From G963663615 sp963663615 (lineage in GTDB: Bacteria > Bacteroidota > Ignavibacteria > Ignavibacteriales > Melioribacteraceae), in NCBI GenBank assembly GCA_963663615.1, contig OY760517.1, forward strand, positions 744,001 through 808,000: a stretch of 64,000 bases of DNA, read 5' to 3'. The number at the start of each line of letters is the position of its first letter. The stretch's first letter is position 1. Under the pieces are notes generated by a model. That model saw only the letters and a program-made list of their open reading frames with translations, searched no databases and was not told where the DNA came from. Shown piece by piece: positions 27,184-34,974 of the stretch. Both the position numbers and the translations under genes were made by a program.

Positions 27184-27993
27184 ATGAGAAAACTATTACT
27201 CACTTTTCTTTTATTTGCAGCTACTTTAAATGCTCAGGAAGCTATTATAAACAGGGCTGATAATTTTTACAAGGAGTTATCCTGGTTTCTTGGCGATGGT
27301 TATCATTGGTTTATAGCACCGGTACGCTTTACAACTAATGACTGGCTTATTACCGGTGGAGTTATCGGAGGAACGTTTCTTACCTTTTCAGCAGATGAAG
27401 AAATTCAGAAAAGAGTTTCCCGTAAAGTGAATAAATCATTTAATGGCGACTTTTGGGACTGGCCTGCACGTTATGGTATGTTTGAGTATCAAAACATAGC
27501 TTCGCTTTCCATGTATGGTATTGGTTTAATAATAGATCATAAGGATACCAGAGACCTTGGCAGACTTTTGTTTACAAGTATAACTTTTGCCGAATTTACT
27601 GTTATGGGTATCAGGATGCTGCTTGCTCGTGAAAGACCATTTTCTGAGTTGGGTGCCTGGGAATTTAAAGGTTTTAGGCTCGATAATGGTGTACAATCAT
27701 TTCCCTCGGGGCATGTAACGGTTGCGTTCGCGTTTTCAACAATCCTTGCCGAGTTTTACGGAACCACATGGTCTCGTATTGGTTTTTATGGTGCAGCTGC
27801 ACTCGTATGGTATGCAAGAATGTATAACAACTTACACTGGTTTTCGGATGTAACTTTTGGTGCGGCACTGGGTATTGGTAGTGGTTTATTCGTAATGTAC
27901 AGGGAAAATCTTCGACTTGGTAAAAATAAAGAACTACCGGTTTCTATAACTCCAACCTTTAACGGATTAAATATTCGCGTAGCTTTAAATTAA
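27184..27993 (+). CDS. PAP2 family membrane phosphatase
   Basis: The 269-residue protein has a signal-like N-terminus (LLLTFLLFAATLNAQ) and several hydrophobic helices. The three phosphatidic-acid-phosphatase motifs are present: LLARERPF (motif 1 core RP), PSGHVTVAFAF (motif 2) and RMYNNLHWFSDVTFG (motif 3, with the catalytic His). It likely removes phosphate from a lipid-linked substrate such as undecaprenyl pyrophosphate or a phospholipid at the membrane. It follows the propeller kinase by 6 bp and ends the four-gene run. The BlaI promoter begins 13 bp after its stop. Confidence 0.9.
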   Translation: MRKLLLTFLLFAATLNAQEAIINRADNFYKELSWFLGDGYHWFIAPVRFTTNDWLITGGVIGGTFLTFSADEEIQKRVSRKVNKSFNGDFWDWPARYGMFEYQNIASLSMYGIGLIIDHKDTRDLGRLLFTSITFAEFTVMGIRMLLARERPFSELGAWEFKGFRLDNGVQSFPSGHVTVAFAFSTILAEFYGTTWSRIGFYGAAALVWYARMYNNLHWFSDVTFGAALGIGSGLFVMYRENLRLGKNKELPVSITPTFNGLNIRVALN

Positions 27994-28006
27994 TTTTATT
28001 TCTTGC

Positions 28007-28054
28007 TTGACAATACGAAGACTTTCGTATATATTAATTACGAAGATTTTCGTA
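28007..28054 (+). promoter_or_regulatory. promoter with two BlaI-type operators
   Basis: TTGACA (28007-28012) and TATATT (28030-28035) are separated by exactly 17 bases, a good housekeeping promoter. The palindrome TACGAAGACTTTCGTA (28014-28029) fills the spacer. A second copy, TACGAAGATTTTCGTA (28039-28054), lies just downstream of the -10, with centres 25 bp apart. The two differ by one base in the central spacer. The placement is what is expected for autorepression by the BlaI-like protein encoded 14 bases further on. Confidence 0.88.
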
Positions 28055-28067
28055 GTTGAGGAAAGAG

Positions 28068-28448
28068 ATGAAAAAAGAATTAAAAGCAACCGAATCAGAA
28101 CTTGAAATACTCCAAATATTATGGACACATGGTGAATTATCCGTAAGAAGAGTAAACGAGCTGCAAAGTGAAATAAAAAATGTTGGATATACAACAACCT
28201 TAAAGCTTTTGCAGATTATGTTCGAGAAAGGGTTGTGTACAAGGCAGGCAGAGGGACGAGGGCATATTTACTCTGCCGCAATAAAAAAACAGGATCTGCA
28301 ACAATCTCTATTATCAAAACTTCTGGACTCTGCTTTCAGTGGCTCGGTTGGTAGTATGGCTATGCAACTGCTTGGAACCGGAAAAACCTCAAAAGAAGAG
28401 CTAAAGCAAATCCGCAATCTAATAGACAAGCTTGAGGAGGACGAATAA
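28068..28448 (+). CDS. BlaI/MecI/CopY family transcriptional repressor
   Basis: The 126-residue winged-helix repressor has the family opening (TESELEILQILWTHGELSVRRVNELQ) and the recognition helix region YTTTLKLLQIMFEKGLCTRQ. In the family a cognate M56 peptidase cleaves or releases the repressor upon signal. The ATG at 28068 follows GAGGAAAG at good distance; an in-frame TTG at 28056 falls too early. Two palindromic operators lie directly upstream. The last base of its stop codon overlaps the ATG of the M56 gene, giving translational coupling. Confidence 0.93.
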   Translation: MKKELKATESELEILQILWTHGELSVRRVNELQSEIKNVGYTTTLKLLQIMFEKGLCTRQAEGRGHIYSAAIKKQDLQQSLLSKLLDSAFSGSVGSMAMQLLGTGKTSKEELKQIRNLIDKLEEDE

Positions 28449-30307
28449 TGAATCTGTTAGAATTGCAGAATGGTGCAGAAGTTAATATTATAGTTCAGTC
28501 ATTGAGCTATTCATTATGGCAAGCATTTATTTTATACCTTACTGTAAAGTTTGTTGCTATGATAGTTAAATCTTCAAAAGCAAAGTACTGGATTGCACAA
28601 TCGGCAATGGTATTTTTGCTTTTAAGTTTGGCAGGCACCTCTTGTTATCTTAAAAATGAGCCCAGCTACTCCGGGCTTCCTGCCAATACAATTGTTGTAG
28701 ATCAACAGTTAACTTACAATAATATTCTGCAGGGTAAGGAATCTTTATTGGATAGCCTGGAAAATAAAACCACTCAATTCATTTCCAATAACTATATGCT
28801 TCTTTTCCGGTTATGGTTACTTGGGCTAACTGTTCTGCTAATAAAAAAGTTTTTTTCTGTAACAATATTCGGTGTTATTAAAAATCGATATTCATATTCT
28901 GCTCCTGATAATATTATTCAAATACTAAACAGGGTTAAACTAAAACTGGGAATTAGGCAGGATATAGTATTGCTTGTATCTGAAAAGGTAACTTCACCAA
29001 ATATTTCAGGTCTTTTGAAACCCGTTATTATATTACCAGTATCGCTAATAACATCTGTACCGTATGTATATATTGAAGCTGCTCTTACTCATGAGCTTAT
29101 TCATTACAGGAATTTGGATTTGTTTGCAAGGGTTATTCAGAATATTGTTGAAGTAATTTTCTTTTTTAATCCATTTGTGCACATGATATCAAACATAGTT
29201 GATTTAGAGAGGGAAAACGCATGTGACGATGAAACCTTGCTCTATACAGGAAAAGTAAATTATGTGAAAACTCTCGCTTTTTTTGCTGAAAATACTACTT
29301 CTGAGTATTCATTCGGAATTAATTTATTATCAAATAAACATAAAACCTTAAATCGATTAACTAGAATTGTTGGGGGCAACATGAACAATAAACATTCTAA
29401 TCTCAAAGCTGCTTTTATAGCAGTATTTATAGCTCTTTCCTTCGGATTTATGCATTATTCAATGCCGGTTGAAGTATCTGATAACAACAATAGCTCAACA
29501 AGAGTTGGGGATGTTGACAAAAAAAATAGCAAACTAAATTTTCTCGGTACTCTTACACCAATTGAGGTTGAATATCTGAACGCCTATGAAAAAAACAGGA
29601 GTAAATTTACTTCATATCTTTTTGAAATTGGTGTTCTTAACAGCGAGTCTTTGTCATGGGGATTTGCAGAAGATGGCATTTGGATAAGCAATAATAAACC
29701 CACGGTAACGCAACAACAGGAAATTAGTGACAAATTTACCAAAATATTTGGTTATGAACCTTTATCTGAAAAACATACCGGACAAAAGGCAAAATATCAA
29801 GAACTAATGCTCAAAACCAGAGCCACGTTTTCCTTTGAAAAAGATGGAAATAAATATATTACAGCACTTTACGGAGGAGAAATATTATGGATAAAGAAAA
29901 ATGGTGAAAGGTATCCGAAATCGGATTGGACTGAAACAACTGACAAATATTTTCACTATATAAAAACTATAGGTGAAAAGGTTGCAGAAGCTAATAGCTC
30001 AAAACTTGATGGCAAGATAAGCAGAAGTAAAGGGAAAACTAGCAAATTGTTGAAGGAGTATAGTAAAAAAGAAGAGAAGTGGTATGGGTTTTTAACAGAT
30101 AATGGTATAATTGATAATAATACCAGGTCCATCATTTTTAATCTTAATTTTATGAAAATAAATAACAAAAGTATTCCTGAGAAAGATTTTGTAAAAGTAT
30201 TGGCGGTATATAAAAAAATATTTGGATATGAACCGGAATCAATGGAACATATAGCAGAGGTTAATCTTATCTCTAAACTTAAAAGAGAAGATTCCAGTCT
30301 AAATTAG
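28448..30307 (+). CDS. M56 family (BlaR1-like) membrane metallopeptidase with duplicated C-terminal domain
   Basis: This is a 619-residue protein. The N-terminal half has hydrophobic segments (about 15-35, 43-63, 108-140) around a cytoplasmic zinc protease with H215-E-L-I-H219 and a downstream ERENACDDE. This is the peptidase that signals to the BlaI partner. A further hydrophobic segment lies near 315-337. The outside part is not a penicillin-binding domain as in BlaR1. It contains two related copies of a domain of about 70 residues, each ending KIFGYEP followed by a similar acidic segment (about 385-440 and 540-610). The ligand is unknown. It probably senses an envelope signal other than a beta-lactam. 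Confidence 0.88.
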   Translation: MNLLELQNGAEVNIIVQSLSYSLWQAFILYLTVKFVAMIVKSSKAKYWIAQSAMVFLLLSLAGTSCYLKNEPSYSGLPANTIVVDQQLTYNNILQGKESLLDSLENKTTQFISNNYMLLFRLWLLGLTVLLIKKFFSVTIFGVIKNRYSYSAPDNIIQILNRVKLKLGIRQDIVLLVSEKVTSPNISGLLKPVIILPVSLITSVPYVYIEAALTHELIHYRNLDLFARVIQNIVEVIFFFNPFVHMISNIVDLERENACDDETLLYTGKVNYVKTLAFFAENTTSEYSFGINLLSNKHKTLNRLTRIVGGNMNNKHSNLKAAFIAVFIALSFGFMHYSMPVEVSDNNNSSTRVGDVDKKNSKLNFLGTLTPIEVEYLNAYEKNRSKFTSYLFEIGVLNSESLSWGFAEDGIWISNNKPTVTQQQEISDKFTKIFGYEPLSEKHTGQKAKYQELMLKTRATFSFEKDGNKYITALYGGEILWIKKNGERYPKSDWTETTDKYFHYIKTIGEKVAEANSSKLDGKISRSKGKTSKLLKEYSKKEEKWYGFLTDNGIIDNNTRSIIFNLNFMKINNKSIPEKDFVKVLAVYKKIFGYEPESMEHIAEVNLISKLKREDSSLN

Positions 30308-30387
30308 ATATATACAATCGTATTATGATAGTATTGCAACTTTTTTACTATCCACCCCGATTATTGTGAAAATAATCAAGTTAGTCT

Positions 30388-30422
30388 AAATGTCAGGAAA
30401 ATTTTCCTGGCATTTCTTTTTT
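30388..30422 (+). terminator. intrinsic terminator after M56 gene
   Basis: Two 14-base arms, 30388-30401 and 30402-30415, are complementary with a single G-U pair and no unpaired bases beyond the turn. A T-rich tract follows. It is about 80 bases past the M56 stop. Confidence 0.88.
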
Positions 30423-30542
30423 AACCCGCATCTACGTGTCATTCATCATTTATTAATTTAATAGTTTTTACTTATTTTCATATAATTAGATGAGCTATAA
30501 TATTAATTTAAAAAATCAACTTCCATTAAAACCAAGAAGATA

Positions 30543-32969
30543 ATGTCATCTCAAAATACTAAAATTAGAAAGTTAGCAGCTATTGTATTTACTGATATTG
30601 CAGGTTTTACAAAACTTTCTTCACAGGATGAAGAAAAGGCATATGAACTAATTGAATTGCAGCGTAAACTATTAAAACCAATTGTTGAGGAACATGAGGG
30701 CGATTGGCTGAAAGAAATTGGTGATGGTTTGCTATTAAGTTTCCCAAGTTCAAAACTTGCTGTTAACTGTGCAATAAAAATACAGCAGGTAACCAGAGAT
30801 ATTGATGGATTAAATTTGCGTATTGGTGTTCATCAGGGTGATATATTATTCAGTGGGAATGATGTATTTGGTGATGATGTTAACATCGCAGCTCGTATGG
30901 AGCCTTTCGCTGCAGTAGGTGGAATTGCTATATCCAACAAGGTTAACGATGATATTTCCAGTAGTCCGGAAATTGAAACTAAGTTTGTTTCCCAACCTAA
31001 CTTTAAGGGCGTGCGGCAGGAAGTGAAAGTTTACTGCATTGTTTCACATGGTTTACCTAAAACTGATATTACCAAAGTAACGGCAAAGCTTGAAAAAGAT
31101 GTAAAAAAACTTGGCAGAAATCAGCACTACATTATTGCTACTCTGGTTGTGCTTGTTTTAGCGGTTATAATACTATTCTTTTATAATCCTATTAAAAGTG
31201 AAGTACCATCAGTAGCTATTCTGGTTATGGAAAATATGGGGCAGGATGATGATCAGTTTTGGGCGAGGGGCTTAACGGAAGATTTGATTGTAAAAATTGC
31301 GAGAACAGGCGAAATAAGAGTTACTCCGATTAGAGCAGTTGCTAAAATAGACCCCTCTCTTACTCTTGATAAAATTGCACAACAATTGAAAGTAAGGTAT
31401 TTGTTAACCAGTAGTATGAATAAGTCTGATGAGGAGTTTGATCTACGTTGCCAGCTAATTGATTCGCATACAGGTGTAAGCAAATATGCGAATAAATGGA
31501 GTGTGCCGGTAGCCAGTTCACCTAAAATTGTTGGTAAACTTGCGTATGATATATTAAGTGCCCTTGATGTATCTACGAATAACGAAATTGCAAAAGCTCC
31601 AACAGCAAATACCAAAGCTTACGAGTTTTATCTGAAGGGCAAATATAAATTTCATAAACGTAAAAACCAGGAAGACCTTGAAATAGCACGCGGTTTTCTG
31701 CAAAAAGCTATTGACCTTGATAATAATTTGCTGGCGGCTCAGGACCAGCTTGGGTATAGCTATTTTGCAATTGGGGATATTGATAAGGCAGTTGAGATTT
31801 ATCAGGAAACCAATAAAAAGGCAAAAGAACTTAACGATCTTGGTATTCAGGCTAGCATGTTATGCAATTTTGGCAATATACAGTATGGCAAGGGTAATTA
31901 CGATAATGCTTTGGAGTATTACAAGGAGTCGGCTAAAATTCTTGAAACTGTAAAGTACGGTAAACTAAATTCTGCTGTTATTGCCAATATCGGTTTAATT
32001 TACCATGAAAAACTGGATTATGAAAATGCCCTTAAGCATTATAACAAGGCACTAAAAATGGTTGAGGCTGTTGATGATAAGAAGAGTGTTGGAATGAACC
32101 TTATCAACCTGGCTTCTCTTCATTCGGATAGGGGTGATATTGATAAATGTATTGAGTGTTCAATAAAAGCCAAGGATATTTTTATTGAGCTTGAGGATAA
32201 TTACTTGTTAACATACATCCTTCATACTTTGGGTAACTCTTACATAAGTGTTGGTAAATATTCAGAAGCTTACAAGGAACTAAAATCTTCACTGGCAATA
32301 AGAAAACAACTTGGTAACAAAAGCGAAATTGCAGTGGCTTATTCCGGACTTGGTTACTATTACATGAATACGTATAACTATAAAATGTCCGAAACATACC
32401 TTGATAGTGCGTTGGCAATTCAAAAGGAAATGGAAGATAAAATTGGTGTGTTAAATACCAGTATGTACATGGGTGATTTATACTATAATATTGGCAAATA
32501 TCAAAAATCCCTTAAGTATTATAAGGATGTTTACAGAGTTGCAGAGGAAGAGGATTATACGGAGGATGTAATACTTTCTGCTTGGGGAATTGGTGCTGTT
32601 GCCTATGAATCCGGTGATTATGCCATGGCTGATTCATTCCTTACAATTTCGAAAAATTTACAACTTGAGGTAGGTCTTAAGGATGATAATCCTGATCTGT
32701 ATGCACTAAACCAGTCAACACTCTGTTTAACAAAAATTAAAATGAACATTAATGCCGGTATTGATAAATTTGAAAAGTTCGTGAAGGGCAAAGAATTTAA
32801 AGATGCTCAGGTAAATTATAACTTATTTGAGTTATTTAATGACAAAGCGGCACTAACGAAAGCTTATGCACAAATTATGAGACAAGCAGACATAGCCCCA
32901 TCAAGGGAGGAATACCTTAAAACGCCGCTTGCTAAAAAAATAGTTGCAACATATAAAGAGGTAAATTAA
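30543..32969 (+). CDS. adenylate cyclase domain protein with TolB/FlgO-like and TPR domains
   Basis: The 808-residue protein begins with a class III cyclase domain (about 10-175). The metal residues are in FTDIAGFT and EIGDG, the purine-selecting Lys is in LKEIGD, Asp occupies the other position (NDVFGDDVN), and the ribose Asn and Arg are kept (VNIAARM), so ATP is the expected substrate and cyclic AMP the product. A transmembrane helix (about 197-217) is followed by a FlgO/TolB-like domain (about 222-345: VAILVMENMG, WARGLTEDLIVKI) and 9-10 tetratricopeptide repeats (about 360-800). This layout is common in Bacteroidota and relatives. The 3' end overlaps the convergent GT4 by 4 bp. Confidence 0.9.
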   Translation: MSSQNTKIRKLAAIVFTDIAGFTKLSSQDEEKAYELIELQRKLLKPIVEEHEGDWLKEIGDGLLLSFPSSKLAVNCAIKIQQVTRDIDGLNLRIGVHQGDILFSGNDVFGDDVNIAARMEPFAAVGGIAISNKVNDDISSSPEIETKFVSQPNFKGVRQEVKVYCIVSHGLPKTDITKVTAKLEKDVKKLGRNQHYIIATLVVLVLAVIILFFYNPIKSEVPSVAILVMENMGQDDDQFWARGLTEDLIVKIARTGEIRVTPIRAVAKIDPSLTLDKIAQQLKVRYLLTSSMNKSDEEFDLRCQLIDSHTGVSKYANKWSVPVASSPKIVGKLAYDILSALDVSTNNEIAKAPTANTKAYEFYLKGKYKFHKRKNQEDLEIARGFLQKAIDLDNNLLAAQDQLGYSYFAIGDIDKAVEIYQETNKKAKELNDLGIQASMLCNFGNIQYGKGNYDNALEYYKESAKILETVKYGKLNSAVIANIGLIYHEKLDYENALKHYNKALKMVEAVDDKKSVGMNLINLASLHSDRGDIDKCIECSIKAKDIFIELEDNYLLTYILHTLGNSYISVGKYSEAYKELKSSLAIRKQLGNKSEIAVAYSGLGYYYMNTYNYKMSETYLDSALAIQKEMEDKIGVLNTSMYMGDLYYNIGKYQKSLKYYKDVYRVAEEEDYTEDVILSAWGIGAVAYESGDYAMADSFLTISKNLQLEVGLKDDNPDLYALNQSTLCLTKIKMNINAGIDKFEKFVKGKEFKDAQVNYNLFELFNDKAALTKAYAQIMRQADIAPSREEYLKTPLAKKIVATYKEVN

Positions 32970-34075
32970 AATAAGCTTTTATACACGTTTACCATTGTTT
33001 GCAGGTTATCAACAAAGTTATATTTGGCTTCAACTCTTTTTCTGCCAGCATTACCCATCGTTTTAATCAGTTCCCGGTTTTCAATAAATCGGGAAATTGC
33101 CTCCACGATTTTATCGCTATCCATCTTTGGGATAACAAAACCGGTTTTATCAGCTTCAACAACCTCGGGCAAACCACCAACATTACTAACTACAACCGGC
33201 TTACCGCAGGCTTCGGCTTCAACAATTGAAACGCCAAAACTTTCACTATCATCAAGAGATGGGTAAACTTCAATATCCATCATATTGTGGTATTCCGGAA
33301 CTTTCATAAACTCAATTCTACCAGTAAAGGTAACTTTGTTTTGTACCCCAAGTTTACAAGTAAGGGCTTGCAAATGCTCTTTTTGTGTGCCATCACCAAC
33401 TATAAGCAGTTTTAGATTTAGATCAGGGTATTTATTGCAAAGTTTTGCAAATGCATCGATAAGATAGTCTATACCGTATTTTTTTTCGAGTCCCTTTAAC
33501 AAACCAATAACCAGTTCATCTGGATTTTTATTCGAGAGAGTTTCGGGTCTAAATTTTTCAAGATCGATACCAAACGGGGTAACTTCGATATCCCTGTTAG
33601 TGTATTTACGGATTTCATCCGCCATTACATTACTTGTAGAAAGTATTCGGTTAGCTTTTGATATATTAAACTGAAACAACTTTTTGTGTAAAAAACTCTT
33701 TTGAGGAAATACAAATACATCTTTACCCCAAACCGAGAGTACATATGGCTTAAAGCCTGCAAGGGCTCCAATTAGTCCGTAGCTGGTAGCAAAGTGTGCA
33801 TGAAGAATGTCGGGTTTAATTTGTTTTATTAACTTTTTTACAGTTGAAACCGAAGAGAGGTAACGAAGTTTCTTTATATTTCCAGAGTCTCCGTTAAATA
33901 ATTCTTTTGGCATATCAAGATGGTAAATATCAATGTTTCCGGCTTCATTATAGTAATTTGTGTTAGGAGGTGTTAAACCAAATAGAGACACCTTATAACC
34001 CTTCGAGGTTACTCCACTTGCCCATTTAATTGTATGGGGATTACTTAAGTCGGAAAGCATTAAAACGTGTTTCAT
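32966..34075 (-). CDS. family 4 glycosyltransferase
   Basis: This 369-residue GT-B enzyme carries the usual C-terminal signatures: LVIGLLKGLEKKYGIDYLIDAF, LLIVGDGTQKEHL, VTFTGRI and the donor motif E-x7-E in ESFGVSIVEAEACGKPVVVSNVGGLPE. The N-terminal MKHVLMLSDLSNPHTIKW matches GT4 starts. I choose the ATG at 34075 because GAGGT lies just before it; a TTG at 34102 would add nine residues. It is a single gene, convergent with the cyclase-TPR gene, and the acceptor is unknown. Confidence 0.9.
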   Translation of the reverse strand: MKHVLMLSDLSNPHTIKWASGVTSKGYKVSLFGLTPPNTNYYNEAGNIDIYHLDMPKELFNGDSGNIKKLRYLSSVSTVKKLIKQIKPDILHAHFATSYGLIGALAGFKPYVLSVWGKDVFVFPQKSFLHKKLFQFNISKANRILSTSNVMADEIRKYTNRDIEVTPFGIDLEKFRPETLSNKNPDELVIGLLKGLEKKYGIDYLIDAFAKLCNKYPDLNLKLLIVGDGTQKEHLQALTCKLGVQNKVTFTGRIEFMKVPEYHNMMDIEVYPSLDDSESFGVSIVEAEACGKPVVVSNVGGLPEVVEADKTGFVIPKMDSDKIVEAISRFIENRELIKTMGNAGRKRVEAKYNFVDNLQTMVNVYKSLF

Positions 34076-34192
34076 ATTTACCTCAATAATTCCAAGATTC
34101 AAAACTATAACAACTGCTGTTAAAAAAAAAGGAACATTGTATTTTTTTTATTTATTTATATTGGAAATAATTTAAAAGAGTTATATATTTAT

Positions 34193-34271
34193 CTCTCGGT
34201 TATTACATTGAATGAAATAACTGAGGGCTGAAAAAGGGTGTAGATTGGGAACTCCCCTTGAAAATAAAGCC
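34193..34271 (+). promoter_or_regulatory. candidate structured leader of the corrinoid operon
   Basis: Upstream of the corrinoid gene the sequence can fold into two domains. One is a 10-bp stem, CTCGGTTATT (34195-34204) with AATAACTGAG (34216-34225), with one G-U pair. The next is a nested stem of GGCT (34226-34229) with AGCC (34268-34271) enclosing AAGGG (34234-34238) with CCCTT (34255-34259). Base content is higher in G+C than the surrounding AT-rich gap. It does not match the cobalamin or SAM riboswitch cores that I know. It may be a riboswitch-like leader or just a stable 5' end. Confidence 0.4.
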
Positions 34272-34316
34272 GGATATTAAAACATTGTTAATTTATCAAT
34301 TATAGGTTTATGGGTT

Positions 34317-34973
34317 ATGGATGAATTACTAACCAGATTAGCCGAATGTGTTGAGAAAGGTAAAGCAGATAAAAATACACCTTTCCCACCGGAATTAAAG
34401 GGGATGGACGGAGCAGTTGAGCTAACTAATGAACTACTTAAACAAAATGTGCCTGCTTTGGAAATTCTACAAAAAGGTTTAATGACTGGTATGACTAACA
34501 TTGGAGACAAGTTTTCGAAGGGTAAGGCTTTTATTCCTAACTTGCTGATTGCAGCAAAAGCTATGAATGCCTGTACTGTTATTCTAAAACCATATTTTGA
34601 GCAGGGTGAAGATGTAATTAAAGGTACCTTTATATTGGGTACTGTTAAAGGTGATCTGCATGATATTGGGAAAAATATTGTAAAAATGGTGCTTGAAGGT
34701 GCCGGATGGAAAGTTGTTGACCTCGGGGTTGATGTTCCTCTTCAAAAATTTGTTGATGCAGTTAACGAAAATCCGGGTGCACTTGTGGGTTTAAGTGCAT
34801 TGCTTAGTACAACCATGCTGAACATGAAGGAGATAGTTGCTAATATCAAGGAAAAATTTGTACAAACCAGAGTGTTTGTCGGCGGTGCTCCTGTTTCTAA
34901 CGAGTTTTCCGACCAGATTGGTGCAGATGGGTATTTTAATGATCCATACGCACTGGTTAAATTTTTAGGTTGA
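34317..34973 (+). CDS. corrinoid (B12-binding) methyl-carrier protein
   Basis: The 218-residue protein has the two-domain build of methylotrophic corrinoid proteins (MtaC/MtbC/MttC and methionine synthase B12 module). An N-terminal four-helix cap (about 1-90) is followed by a Rossmann-like B12 domain. The cobalt-ligand motif is DLHDIG with His at residue 115, and the later VGLSALLST and VFVGGAPVS loops hold the nucleotide tail. It would carry a methyl group on cobalt between a substrate-specific methyltransferase and an acceptor methyltransferase. The next gene starts one base after its stop, a UroD-type methyltransferase that is its likely partner. Confidence 0.93.
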   Translation: MDELLTRLAECVEKGKADKNTPFPPELKGMDGAVELTNELLKQNVPALEILQKGLMTGMTNIGDKFSKGKAFIPNLLIAAKAMNACTVILKPYFEQGEDVIKGTFILGTVKGDLHDIGKNIVKMVLEGAGWKVVDLGVDVPLQKFVDAVNENPGALVGLSALLSTTMLNMKEIVANIKEKFVQTRVFVGGAPVSNEFSDQIGADGYFNDPYALVKFLG

Positions 34974-34974
34974 T

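Noticed and set aside
34193..34271. Cobalamin riboswitch before the corrinoid gene
   Set aside because: The conserved core of that riboswitch could not be found; only an unnamed folded leader is reported.
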